From Calditrichia bacterium (GTDB lineage: Bacteria > Calditrichota > Calditrichia > RBG-13-44-9 > J075), in the NCBI GenBank assembly GCA_028284445.1, contig JANQRS010000082.1, positions 19,482-83,481 on the forward strand: a stretch of 64,000 nucleotides of DNA, written 5' to 3'. The position numbers and the translations under genes were made by a program. Shown here piece after piece: positions 8,284 to 17,609 of this stretch. The first letter of the stretch is position 1, and each line of letters opens with the position of its first letter. The notes beneath the pieces were generated by a model that worked only from the letters and a program-made list of their open reading frames with translations, did no database searches and was not told where the DNA came from.

Positions 8284-10707
8284 TCAGTCCTGCTTTAATG
8301 CATGAATCGGATTGACCAGCGAAGCCCGAATAGCCTGAACACCCACTGTTACCATTGCTACAGAAAACGCCAGGGCGCCGGCGAGGACGAAGGCCTGCCA
8401 GCTCAAGTCTATCCGATACGCAAAATTCTCTAACCAGTTGTTCATAATCAACGCAGCGATCGGCCAGGCGATAACATTTGCCAGCAGCACGAGGCGCATG
8501 AAGCCGCTGCTAATCACGGAGACAATGTTGGTCACCGATGCGCCGAGCACCTTGCGAATGCCAATCTCTCTTGTCTTCTGGCGGATCATAAAGGAGGCCA
8601 GGCCCAGCAATCCAAGAGAGGCGATTAATAGAGAAATCGCCACGAAGGCCAGAAAGATATTGGCAAAGAACAGATCTGAGCGATATTGTCCGGCCAGTCG
8701 TTCGTTCATAAATTCGTACTGAAACAAGGCGGTCGGGAAGTGACGGCGCCAGGTTGCCTCGATTTGATTCATCGCAGCTAGTATATCAACACTTTCCAGC
8801 CGCAGGGAGATTCTGGAAAAGGTGCTGGGCGGGGTCAAATAGAGCATGACCGGCCCGATGGCGGAATGCAGCCCGTCATAATGGAAATCTCTCACGACCC
8901 CGACAATTTCTCCTGCCCCATTTTCGCTCTCAAACGGCTTTCCAATACTCTCGCTCACCGGTTCCCAGCCCAACAAATGTGCAGCCGCTTCATTGATCAT
9001 ATAGCCACCAATTGAATCAGTCTCGACAAAATCACGGCCATGCAGTAAATCTATATCGTAGGTCTTACGAAAATCGGCATCAACCCGCTGGCGGTCAAGA
9101 TTAAGCATAACCGTTTTCCCCAATGCATCTACTGTCTGGGCCGGATCGTCTCCCAATCCCCCGGTGATGGTGCCGCGTGAACCGGCAACAGCCGTCACAG
9201 ACGGTAGGTTTGTCAGCAGATCGTCTTTGAATGCCTGATAGTTGTCTTTGATCTCTGCATACCCGTTAACCTTAAGGACCAGCAATCCCTCTTGCTTAAA
9301 GCCGAGATCCTTATTGCTCATAAAGCCCATTTGCGAGTTGACCACGCCTATCCCGACCAATAGAACGATGGTGATGCTGAATTGTGCAATGATCAGGCTC
9401 TTTCGCACCAATATGCCGGTCGGTGACGTTCGAAATCGCCCCTTTAGTATTTGTGCAGATTGCATGCCTGAGATGAAGAGTGCGGGATATATACCGGACA
9501 AACACCCGATCAGCACAGTCAAAAATAATAACGGAGCCAGCAGCCGGAAAGACAGCATCGTTTCTAAGGTCACGCCGGCCCATTCCTGAAAGGCAGGTCT
9601 CAGCCATTCTGCCAGCAGAACCGCACAACCGAATGCGAGAAATGCAATCAGCGATGCTTCCAGTAAAAACTGTATGACGATTTGCCGCCGCGGTACGCCA
9701 AGCACCTTCTTTACACCGACCTCTTTCGCGCGCTCCAGGGACCAGGCAGTTGTCAGATTGATATAGTTGATTGCGGCAATAAGCAGAATGAACAATCCGA
9801 TTGTCATAAATACGATAATTGTATTGATATCGCCGTTTGCCTGAACTTCATCTTCCAGTTGCGAATAGAGATGAATGTCAGTGAGTGGCTGCAGGGCAAA
9901 TTGGTACTGCCTGTTCTGTTCTCGCATTTCGGCGCCAAAACGCCTTTCCGGAAAGGCATCGAGTTTGTCAGCAAGCGTCTCAGCGGAGGCATTTTCCTCG
10001 AGGAGAGCATACGTATAAATGCGGTCATTCAGCCAATTTCTTCGCGCTTCCGGCAATACCGCCTCGATCGTGCTAAATGATCCCAGGATGCTATAACTAA
10101 AATGTGAATTTGCGGGTGGGTCAGGTACCACACCCCGAACGGCGTATGACGCGCCCTGACTGTCGGGATCATAAACAAACATAATCAGCGTTTCGCCTGC
10201 TGGATTGCGATAGCCTTTTGGGTCATCTGCCGAAGGGAAATACTTGCGGGCAATCGATTCGGTAATCACAACGTGATAGGGCTCTTGCAGCGCAGAACCC
10301 AGGCTTCCATCGAGCATATTCACATCAAAAATATTGGCAAATGCCGGATCGACGAAAAGTACGCCATCCTCTTCGAATTGCCGGTCCTGGTAACGCACAA
10401 TACAATCATTGATATCCAGCCGTGCCACCTGCTCGATCTCGGGAAAATCTTTCTCCAGGGCATTCGCAAGCGGAAAAGCGGTTACAGCTTGCCGGCTGAT
10501 ATTATCCCCGGTTTGTACGCTGGAAGCTACTCTGTAAATTCGCTCATGCTTTGAGAAGAATTGGTCATAGCTGAGCTCGTAAGCACTCCAGGCGGCAATC
10601 AGGCAAACGCAAACGAGGGCGGTCGTCAAACCGATAATATTTAGCAGCGTATATCCCTTGGCTTTTGTGAACACGCGAAATGCGACTTTAAAGTAGTTTC
10701 CCAGCAT
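8284..10707 (-). CDS. FtsX/MacB-type ABC transporter permease
   Basis: The 807-residue protein has two halves. Each begins with a membrane helix followed by a large periplasmic MacB-like domain and ends in an FtsX-like block of three helices. Hallmarks are the N-terminal MLGNYFKVAFRVF, the central block with RAKEVGVKKVLGVPRRQIV, and the C-terminal block with KTREIGIRKVLGASVTNIV. Such proteins work with a MacB-like ATPase in mechanotransmission, lipoprotein or peptide export. No ATPase gene is next to it, so the partner must be encoded elsewhere. The ATG has a good site (GAGGGAG, seven bases upstream). It converges with the CHAT gene. The serine-hydrolase gene diverges from its promoter side, so the two share a 178-base control region. 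Confidence 0.88.
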   Translation of the reverse strand: MLGNYFKVAFRVFTKAKGYTLLNIIGLTTALVCVCLIAAWSAYELSYDQFFSKHERIYRVASSVQTGDNISRQAVTAFPLANALEKDFPEIEQVARLDINDCIVRYQDRQFEEDGVLFVDPAFANIFDVNMLDGSLGSALQEPYHVVITESIARKYFPSADDPKGYRNPAGETLIMFVYDPDSQGASYAVRGVVPDPPANSHFSYSILGSFSTIEAVLPEARRNWLNDRIYTYALLEENASAETLADKLDAFPERRFGAEMREQNRQYQFALQPLTDIHLYSQLEDEVQANGDINTIIVFMTIGLFILLIAAINYINLTTAWSLERAKEVGVKKVLGVPRRQIVIQFLLEASLIAFLAFGCAVLLAEWLRPAFQEWAGVTLETMLSFRLLAPLLFLTVLIGCLSGIYPALFISGMQSAQILKGRFRTSPTGILVRKSLIIAQFSITIVLLVGIGVVNSQMGFMSNKDLGFKQEGLLVLKVNGYAEIKDNYQAFKDDLLTNLPSVTAVAGSRGTITGGLGDDPAQTVDALGKTVMLNLDRQRVDADFRKTYDIDLLHGRDFVETDSIGGYMINEAAAHLLGWEPVSESIGKPFESENGAGEIVGVVRDFHYDGLHSAIGPVMLYLTPPSTFSRISLRLESVDILAAMNQIEATWRRHFPTALFQYEFMNERLAGQYRSDLFFANIFLAFVAISLLIASLGLLGLASFMIRQKTREIGIRKVLGASVTNIVSVISSGFMRLVLLANVIAWPIAALIMNNWLENFAYRIDLSWQAFVLAGALAFSVAMVTVGVQAIRASLVNPIHALKQD

Positions 10708-10885
10708 CGTTTTGCTCCCTCAAAATGGGTTATAGAAGGAAAGTTGTTTTGGAGGCGTTGTCCCGGTTAACGGCGACCTGTGTATCTACGGGAATTCGTC
10801 GCTTCAGTTGCACTTCTATAGAGAGAACTGAGCATAAAATGCATTGAATTGCAACCTTTTCAGCAAAAGCCTGTCTAAGTGTACT

Positions 10886-12412
10886 ATGAGAACACTTATA
10901 TATTTTTTGCTGATCATTTTCGCGTTTGCGGCATATTCGCAATCGCCGGACAAAATTGAAGCTGCTGCAAAGAAGATGGACCAATTTCTGGATCGTTTTC
11001 CGGATTTGGGCCCCGGATACGCGGTGGTCATTGTTACAGCAGACAAGGTAATCTCGCGAAATATTCGCGGCCTTCGGCGTGCTTCATCCAGGGATAAGCT
11101 GACGGCCGATACACCTATTTATATCGCCTCTCAAACCAAAGCGTACGTGGGGCTGCTGGCAGCGCGCTTAGATAAGGAAGGCATCCTCAGCCTAAATGAT
11201 CGCATCACTGATCATTGGCCGGACGTCGAATTCCCCGAGGGAGTTGAGCCAGGCGATTGGACCCTAAAGGATCTGCTGGCCCACAATGTCCCGATCGAGT
11301 CTGAATATATCACCTACATGGAAGCCTACGTTACTGAACTGGCAGCCTCTGATTATCCTGCCTTAATTGCCCGGCACGGGGTGAAGCGCGACCCCGGACA
11401 TCAATACGATAATATCGGCTACAATATCTGGGGGGCAATCTTACACAAGGCTACCGGCCAATCCTGGCGATACTGGTTAGACAAAAAACTGTTTCATCCG
11501 CTGGACATGAAGCACACCTCTTCGCGCACATCAGATTTCTCGCTCAATAAGCTTTCCTGGAATCACATCTGGCAAGGAGACAGCGCAGGCTGGTTTGAAG
11601 TACGGCCCAAAACGGATGCCATGATGCAATCCGCCGGTGGTCTAGTGACCTCACCAAACGATATCGCTAAATGGCTTCAGCTTAACCTCGGCGGCAAGGT
11701 CGCAACAGGTGCCGGCATAACACCGCAAATGATTCACCTGGCTCATACGCCTGCTGCGGATACAGACCCGAAAGCCAGGAACCCATACGAGTTGCCCTGC
11801 TCAGCTTATGCACTCGGTTGGAATATTTGCGATTTCGAAGGGAATCGCCTTTTTATACATGGCGGCGGCTACACCGGAGCTCGCACTATGATGGCATTTT
11901 CGCCGGATTTGGGGGCAGGTATTGCGGTGTTCTCCAATTCAGACAATATGACCGGTTGGCTCACATCACGAACCATGGTTCAATTTTTCCAATACTTAAC
12001 CGATCACGAGGATGCTGATCGGATGGCTGATGTTCGTGAGCGCGTCTATCCACAGCGTATTCAACGGCTTCTTGATCACCGCCGCAAACAACTTGCCGAG
12101 AAAAGAGCCGATCCGATTTGGGAGAACTGGAGCTGGCAGCCGGGGCCGGATATGCTCCGCCAATTTGCCGGCACGTATAACAGTGACGATCCCTATCGGA
12201 AAGTAAGCATAACCGTAGACGGTAAACATCTGGTGGCGAAAATGGGTGGATTATCTTTGCAGCTCACACCCGCGAAGAAGGATCTCTTCGGTGGATTTAC
12301 AACACCATTCTCCGGCCCGGATGCAATCACTTTTCAAAGAGATGCAGCAGGTTCAATATCGGGATTTATGTGGGATGGTAGAATTTACAGCTTGGCATCC
12401 GGCAAGGACTAA
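10886..12412 (+). CDS. Secreted beta-lactamase-fold serine hydrolase
   Basis: Class C beta-lactamase/esterase-like enzyme of 508 residues. The expected active-site elements are present: S82-x-x-K85 in ASQTKAY, Y174-x-N176 in QYDNIGYN, and the third box HGGG at 325-328 in place of KTG. A signal peptide (RTLIYFLLIIFAFAAYSQS) exports it. A C-terminal ~100-residue beta domain follows the catalytic domain, as in many serine hydrolases of this superfamily. I use the ATG at 10886; an in-frame TTG at 10844 would spoil the signal peptide. The stop overlaps tail-to-tail with the gene on the other strand. The substrate could be a D-amino-acid peptide, cell-wall fragment or ester; true beta-lactamase activity is not implied. 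Confidence 0.85.
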   Translation: MRTLIYFLLIIFAFAAYSQSPDKIEAAAKKMDQFLDRFPDLGPGYAVVIVTADKVISRNIRGLRRASSRDKLTADTPIYIASQTKAYVGLLAARLDKEGILSLNDRITDHWPDVEFPEGVEPGDWTLKDLLAHNVPIESEYITYMEAYVTELAASDYPALIARHGVKRDPGHQYDNIGYNIWGAILHKATGQSWRYWLDKKLFHPLDMKHTSSRTSDFSLNKLSWNHIWQGDSAGWFEVRPKTDAMMQSAGGLVTSPNDIAKWLQLNLGGKVATGAGITPQMIHLAHTPAADTDPKARNPYELPCSAYALGWNICDFEGNRLFIHGGGYTGARTMMAFSPDLGAGIAVFSNSDNMTGWLTSRTMVQFFQYLTDHEDADRMADVRERVYPQRIQRLLDHRRKQLAEKRADPIWENWSWQPGPDMLRQFAGTYNSDDPYRKVSITVDGKHLVAKMGGLSLQLTPAKKDLFGGFTTPFSGPDAITFQRDAAGSISGFMWDGRIYSLASGKD

Positions 12413-14574
12413 GGCTCGTAGGCAATCCACATCAGGTCGCTTTCGAATTGGCTGGCTTGTCCAAAAATTGCCGTTTGACCATCCGGACTGATATCCAGCC
12501 CAAAACTTCGATAAAAAGGGGTGGCAACCAATTCAGCAATTCGCCGATGTTCTTGAGTTTCAACATCCAATAGGTACAAAAAAGGGCGGTAGGTTAGATC
12601 GCGGCGAATGTAATAGATCCCATGATCATGCACTGTCCAATTGAATGTATCTGAGGTCTGGAGTTCCGCAATAAGCAAGTCAACGGAGTTATCGTCAAGC
12701 GCTTGACGCCAAAGTCCGGCTTTTTTGAGTTTCGAAAAATAAATGAAGTCTCCATCAAGCGATTCCTGCGAAACGTAGGCCCCAAAAGTGGTTACTTTTT
12801 CAGCGGTTCCCTCCTTGATCTCTCTCCTCCACACGTTTCGTAAGCCATCCTCATTAAACGCGTAGTAGAGCCATTTTCCGTCTCTGGAAAAACCAGGCGC
12901 TGTGGCGTCAGATAACCGCTCTTCAATATTCCCGGTCCTGGCATCAATAAGATAGATGCGGTTCTGACCATCAACTTTGCTTTCTATCGCCAGGAATCGG
13001 CCGTCGCCCGACCATTTGGGCGGAAACGGCCGATAGGTCAACACCACATTGCTGAGAGACCGAGCGCTTTGTCCCTCTGCATCGGCAATCCAGAGCATTG
13101 GTACACCGGAGCGATCAGAAATAAACGCCACCCGTTCACCATCCGGCGAGTATTGCGGGTTCCAATCAGAGCGGGTGGATTGACTAAAGGCCTGCGCCTG
13201 CGCAGAGTCTCCGGAAGCTTTCAAGGATTTGGTATAAATATTGGTCGAATAGACCCAACTTTCGAAAGCAATTTTGTCATTTTGCGTAGATATGGACGGA
13301 TGAAAACCGACCCCCTCAATAGATGTCATTAAGGTTATTGGCTCACCATCCGGAACTCGCATTCGCATCAACATAACCGGACCACCAGCTTTAGCCATAC
13401 AGTAAATTACTTCCCGGCTGTCTGCTGACCAATCCAGCCCGGAGACTCGAGTTTGATGAACGGTCAGTTGACTTTCTTTTCCGGATGCCAGATCAACTAA
13501 GTAAATATCTTCATTGCGACTTTTGTCTTCGCGAATAAATGCGAGACGTTTGCCATCTGGTGATACTGCAGGGAATTTGTCACCGGGACTATCTGCCGGT
13601 GGCTTGCTCAGTTGGGAAGTCAACCCGGTAGCCCCATCATATAGAAATACTGCCCGGATATCCGAGCCTGATTGCTGATCGATATAAGCAATTTTTTCTG
13701 CATTGGCAAAAGCATCCATGCCCCAGGCGGCAGCTATTTTCAGGTCGGCAATATGGCGCTCCTCCCCACCGCGGGCAGGTACTGCAAATATAGCCGACTT
13801 GCTATTGTGCTGCTTGACGAAAACCACCTCATTTCGCGAGGCCACATAGCGGGGAAATCGCTTCACCCCCGGTCCGAAAGTAAGTCTGGTATCATAGCCT
13901 GTCTTTAGATCACGCACAAACAGATTGGAATAATAGGGAATACTGTCTCGTCCGAAGACCAGCATCTGATCGTTAGCGATATAGGTTGGTTGGCGCTCAA
14001 TTCCCGGCTCCGTGGTAAGTGGCCAGACACGAGACTGCGCCTTTTGTCCGGTCGTCATTTCAGGCTGGAAAATGCCGAAGAAATACAAGGAACAGAAACC
14101 TGCAATGGTCAGCAGGCCAACAATGTAAATCCATAGGTTCGATGTTGTTGTCTCTTGCACAGACAGCGCTTGGCCGTTGACGGTATGCGTCCTTGTCACG
14201 ACTTCAACCGGTACCGTCAGGCGGTATCCTTTCTTGGATATGGTTTCTATTACCCGCCGGGCATCTCCGGTATCTTCGAGAATTTTACGAAGTTTGGAGA
14301 TAGCTTGCGTCAAAGAATTTTCGGTAACCAGGGTATCTCCCCAGACCCTTTCCAGGAGAATTTCGCGACTCAAGGGCGTACCTCCGGCTGCAGCCAATTC
14401 CTCAAGAACTTTCATGACTTTCGGCTCAACCCTCAGGTCGTGACCATTCTTTTGGATACGATTGGTATTTGGATCGACCAGGCAATCGCCGATTCGGAAG
14501 GAAGGTGCTGCTGGGGTGTCATCAAACATAGTACTCATCATCACAGCAGAATGGGGGTTGAACTTCGAACACAT
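12409..14574 (-). CDS. CadC-like winged-helix regulator fused to a periplasmic beta-propeller
   Basis: One-component membrane regulator. Residues ~25-125 form an OmpR-type winged helix (RVEPKVMKVLEELAAAGG through KKGYRLTVPVEV). A membrane helix follows at about 145-167 (LWIYIVGLLTIAGFCSLYFF). The remaining ~550 residues are TolB/PD40-type propeller blades, recognisable as repeated SPDG-and-RLAF or RVAF units (AVSPDGKRLAFIRED, QYSPDGERVAFISDR, DISPDGQTAIFG). The architecture predicts that a periplasmic signal is read by the propeller and passed to DNA. The start is uncertain: in-frame ATGs at 14574, 14541, 14538 and 14529 have no decisive ribosome binding site. It converges with the serine-hydrolase gene, overlapping by four bases. 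Four 11-bp phased repeats lie immediately upstream, suggesting autoregulation. Confidence 0.85.
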   Translation of the reverse strand: MCSKFNPHSAVMMSTMFDDTPAAPSFRIGDCLVDPNTNRIQKNGHDLRVEPKVMKVLEELAAAGGTPLSREILLERVWGDTLVTENSLTQAISKLRKILEDTGDARRVIETISKKGYRLTVPVEVVTRTHTVNGQALSVQETTTSNLWIYIVGLLTIAGFCSLYFFGIFQPEMTTGQKAQSRVWPLTTEPGIERQPTYIANDQMLVFGRDSIPYYSNLFVRDLKTGYDTRLTFGPGVKRFPRYVASRNEVVFVKQHNSKSAIFAVPARGGEERHIADLKIAAAWGMDAFANAEKIAYIDQQSGSDIRAVFLYDGATGLTSQLSKPPADSPGDKFPAVSPDGKRLAFIREDKSRNEDIYLVDLASGKESQLTVHQTRVSGLDWSADSREVIYCMAKAGGPVMLMRMRVPDGEPITLMTSIEGVGFHPSISTQNDKIAFESWVYSTNIYTKSLKASGDSAQAQAFSQSTRSDWNPQYSPDGERVAFISDRSGVPMLWIADAEGQSARSLSNVVLTYRPFPPKWSGDGRFLAIESKVDGQNRIYLIDARTGNIEERLSDATAPGFSRDGKWLYYAFNEDGLRNVWRREIKEGTAEKVTTFGAYVSQESLDGDFIYFSKLKKAGLWRQALDDNSVDLLIAELQTSDTFNWTVHDHGIYYIRRDLTYRPFLYLLDVETQEHRRIAELVATPFYRSFGLDISPDGQTAIFGQASQFESDLMWIAYEP

Positions 14575-14576
14575 AA

Positions 14577-14620
14577 CTTCAGAAAATCTTCAGAAAATCT
14601 TCAGCAGACTTTCAGGAGAA
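14577..14620 (-). promoter_or_regulatory. Four 11-bp phased direct repeats, likely binding site of the winged-helix regulator
   Basis: On the + strand the units are CTTCAGAAAAT (14577), CTTCAGAAAAT (14588), CTTCAGCAGAC (14599) and TTTCAGGAGAA (14610), all exactly 11 bases apart with a conserved TTCAG core. OmpR-type winged helices bind direct repeats spaced one helical turn apart. The site lies directly in front of such a regulator, so autoregulation is a reasonable inference. Confidence 0.6.
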
Positions 14621-14825
14621 ATCTCATCAAACATAGTAAACTTGCTTCAGTCATGCAAGCACGAGCATGGGGGGAAATGAATGACAAATGTCAAATGACA
14701 AATAAAAGAACCGTTGGCGGTTGGTTGCAGGCAGGGAAATTAATGACAAATGGAGAATAGGGATTATAGATTAGAGATCTGAAAATTTTCGTTTCACTCA
14801 GATCTGATTCCAACGTATTGGTATT

Positions 14826-17444
14826 ATGAAGCGGACAAAACAAATTTTCCTCGGCCTGGCAGGCGCTATCGCAATACTAAGCGCAATAGTATTTTTGCTA
14901 AGCGAACCAGCTAATGTTGAGCCCAAATTTTCCGGGGCTTTTGAGTCCTTACACTCATGGAGCTTACAGCGCGACTATCCGACAGGTCAGCTACCGTCTC
15001 GCTCGCATTTTTCAGCATACCAATATTCAAAACAGCACCTGCAAGCACCTCGCGATACCAAAACAGCGGTGATTCCGCCATGGTATCCACTCGGTCCCTT
15101 CAATCTTGCGGGTAGAATGTTAACGATCAGCTTTAATCCACAGAACACAAATACAATTTATGCCGGCAGTGCCAGCGGCGGCCTCTGGCGCAGCTTCAGC
15201 GGCGGCATTGGGAGGTCAGCCTGGGAGCGGGTAACAACGGGGTATCCCGTTCTGGGCGTCAGCAGTATTACCTTCACCCCAACAGATTCCAATGTCATCT
15301 ACATCGGCACCGGGGAAGTCTATAACTATCAAAATGCCGGAGAAAACCAGGCAGCAAGAGAGATGCGCGGCACCTATGGTATCGGCATCTTGAAATCCAG
15401 TGATGGCGGTGCGACCTGGGAACACAGCCTCGATTGGTCGGCTAGCCAGGAACGTGGGGTCTGGGCAATTGAAATCAACCCGCTGAATTCGGACATTATT
15501 TGGGCGGCCACAACCGAAGGCGTGTATAGATCGAACAATGCCGGTGATTCCTGGACCCAGGTTCACGATGTCATCATGGCCACAGATCTCGTCATTCATC
15601 CGGTAGACACAAATAAGGTTTTGGCAGCCTGCGGCAATTTTCGAAGCGCTGGGTTTGGTATTTATCAGACAATTGATTCGGGAAATAGCTGGCAGCGGAT
15701 GAGCAACGGCCTGCCCGGCAGCTACAGTGGCAAAACAACGCTGGAGATTCATAAGAGCGCCCCCTATCCGGTTTTTGCAAGCATCGGGAATGGCTTTAGC
15801 GCCGCCGGCGGGACCGGAAGCTGGCTGTGCTCCAGCGACGATTTTGGTGATAGCTGGACCATCCTCTCTACAGAAGACTTTTCGCTTTGGCAGGGCTGGT
15901 ATTGTCATGACGTCGCGATCAATCCTACTAATCCACAAGAATTGTTTGTTCCCGGGGTCGCCCTTTGGCAATCAACCGATGGCGGAAATACGCTCTTTTC
16001 AACAGCCCAGGTCTGGCCGCCGTTCTCCGGATTAATCCCACCCGGTGAGCCAGAAGGGCCGCCCAATTTTCTTCATGGAGATATTCATGATGCGGTCTAC
16101 CATCCGACAGATCCGGACGTGGTCTACTTTGCTACCGATGGTGGCATTTGGCGAACAAGCGACAACGGTGCAACTTTCGAAACATGCAACGGCGGTTTGC
16201 AAACCGCCCAGTTCTACAACGGTTTTGCCAGCTCCCAAACCGATTCATCGCTGGCGGTCGGTGGCTTGCAGGATAATGCCACCGCTATTTATAAGGGCTC
16301 GACAACCTGGAGCCGCTTTCACCTGGTGATCGCTCGCGGGGACGGTGGATGGAATGCCATCGACCCACGTGATGACAATGTGATTTACTCATCAAACTGG
16401 CGCCTGGAAATCTACAAATCCACCGATGGCGGCAGCAATTATTCACACATTGCTCCACCCGGTCTCACTGAACGGGTTACGGTGTTCGAAGCGCCCTTCG
16501 TTCTTGGCTACGACAATCCGGATATCATCTACGGCGGCCGGGACTTAATGTATAAGTCCACCGATGGCGGCGATAGCTGGCAGATCGGCAATAACGGCAT
16601 CGTGCTCGATGGCAATCCGGTGCTGTCGTTGGATATCTCCCGGCAAAGCAGCGATGTCGTGTATGCGGCAACAGCGCCGCTATTTCTACCAATGGGCGCT
16701 TTTCGAACACGGGATGGCGGTGATAGCTGGCAGGACATCACCGCGGATCTGCCCGACCGCTTTCCGACCGATATTGCTGTTGATCCGACGGATGACCAGA
16801 CTGTTTACATCACCTTAAGCGGCTATGGCAGTTCGCATCTCTTCAAGACATCTGATGGCGGCGATAGCTGGCAAGACATCGGCGCAGCGCTCCCCGATGC
16901 ACCCGGAACGGCGGTGATTGTCGACCCACTGTTTCCGGACCACGTCTATTTCGGAAACGACATCACGGTATACCTCTCAACCAATGGTGGTGATTCCTGG
17001 GCAGAGTACAGCGAAGGTCTGCCGGAGGCAATGCTGATCATCGATTTGAGCATTTCAGGCAGCAATCGCAAGCTGCGCGTGGTAACACATGGAAACGGCG
17101 TTTTTGAACGCAATTTGGCCGGCACGGCGATTGGTATTGAAGAAACACCCGATCCAAACATTACGAATTTTCAGCTTTATCAGAACTATCCCAATCCCTT
17201 TAATGGCGTAACAAAAATTGCCTACTCGCTGTCGAAGCCGGCAAAGGTATCTCTGGACATTTTTGCCGCCAACGGTCAACATGTGAGATCGTTGGCCCCC
17301 GCAGGCGTTCAAGGCGCAGGAAAATATGAGATCGCATGGCATGGTGAGGACGATGCCGGCAATGCCTTGGCATCCGGCATCTACTTTTTTCGTCTGACAA
17401 GCGGTGAATTTGTCCAGACCAGGCAAATGGTTTTGCTGAAATGA
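14826..17444 (+). CDS. Secreted Asp-box (BNR/sortilin-like) repeat protein with C-terminal sorting domain
   Basis: The 872-residue extracellular protein begins with a signal peptide or N-terminal anchor (IFLGLAGAIAILSAIVFLL). It then carries about eleven Asp-box motifs of the S-x-D-x-G-x-x-W type (SSDGGATW, SNNAGDSW, STDGGDSW, TSDGGDSW and others), as in VPS10/sortilin and sialidase-like propellers. The last ~85 residues are a sorting domain: QNYPNPFNGVTKIAYSL, then a short beta sandwich ending in RQMVLLK, typical of type IX-like secretion cargo. The role is probably surface attachment or binding; no catalytic residues can be assigned. The ATG at 14826 is the one that places the signal peptide at the N-terminus. 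The gene faces away from the winged-helix regulator, sharing a 251-base region with it. Confidence 0.85.
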   Translation: MKRTKQIFLGLAGAIAILSAIVFLLSEPANVEPKFSGAFESLHSWSLQRDYPTGQLPSRSHFSAYQYSKQHLQAPRDTKTAVIPPWYPLGPFNLAGRMLTISFNPQNTNTIYAGSASGGLWRSFSGGIGRSAWERVTTGYPVLGVSSITFTPTDSNVIYIGTGEVYNYQNAGENQAAREMRGTYGIGILKSSDGGATWEHSLDWSASQERGVWAIEINPLNSDIIWAATTEGVYRSNNAGDSWTQVHDVIMATDLVIHPVDTNKVLAACGNFRSAGFGIYQTIDSGNSWQRMSNGLPGSYSGKTTLEIHKSAPYPVFASIGNGFSAAGGTGSWLCSSDDFGDSWTILSTEDFSLWQGWYCHDVAINPTNPQELFVPGVALWQSTDGGNTLFSTAQVWPPFSGLIPPGEPEGPPNFLHGDIHDAVYHPTDPDVVYFATDGGIWRTSDNGATFETCNGGLQTAQFYNGFASSQTDSSLAVGGLQDNATAIYKGSTTWSRFHLVIARGDGGWNAIDPRDDNVIYSSNWRLEIYKSTDGGSNYSHIAPPGLTERVTVFEAPFVLGYDNPDIIYGGRDLMYKSTDGGDSWQIGNNGIVLDGNPVLSLDISRQSSDVVYAATAPLFLPMGAFRTRDGGDSWQDITADLPDRFPTDIAVDPTDDQTVYITLSGYGSSHLFKTSDGGDSWQDIGAALPDAPGTAVIVDPLFPDHVYFGNDITVYLSTNGGDSWAEYSEGLPEAMLIIDLSISGSNRKLRVVTHGNGVFERNLAGTAIGIEETPDPNITNFQLYQNYPNPFNGVTKIAYSLSKPAKVSLDIFAANGQHVRSLAPAGVQGAGKYEIAWHGEDDAGNALASGIYFFRLTSGEFVQTRQMVLLK

Positions 17445-17458
17445 TCACATCCCCCTAA

Positions 17459-17489
17459 ATCTCCCTGCGCCTTCAAGGCGTAGGGAGAT
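17459..17489. repeat. Hairpin after the Asp-box gene
   Basis: ATCTCCCT pairs with AGGGAGAT and CGCC with GGCG inside it, with one mismatch between the two stems. It begins 15 bases after the stop codon. There is no T-run, so termination is uncertain. Confidence 0.45.
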
Positions 17490-17533
17490 GTGGTCGGGTG
17501 AACAGTGTATGACATTCGAATTTTATGCTGCTA

Positions 17534-17579
17534 TACCCCACCCCCAAATCCCCTCCGGGAGAGGACTTAGGGGTGGGTA
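17534..17579. repeat. GC-rich imperfect inverted repeat, possible dispersed element
   Basis: The outer arms TACCCCACCCC and GGGGTGGGTA pair with one bulge, and an inner CCCTCC/GGGAGAGG segment pairs further. Its composition is unlike the neighbouring coding DNA. Sequences of this kind are common as dispersed intergenic palindromes in environmental genomes. It lies 30 bases upstream of the next start codon, so it could also affect that gene. Confidence 0.45.
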
Positions 17580-17609
17580 AAACCACCAATCCAATAAGCG
17601 GAGGCCACA

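Noticed and set aside
14155..14760. 201-codon frame opposite the winged-helix regulator
   Set aside because: It is antisense to a clear DNA-binding domain; its C-terminal part is intergenic repeat.
15216..15971. 251-codon antisense frame over the Asp-box gene
   Set aside because: It is a shadow of a strongly supported repeat gene, with no ribosome binding site or recognisable domain.
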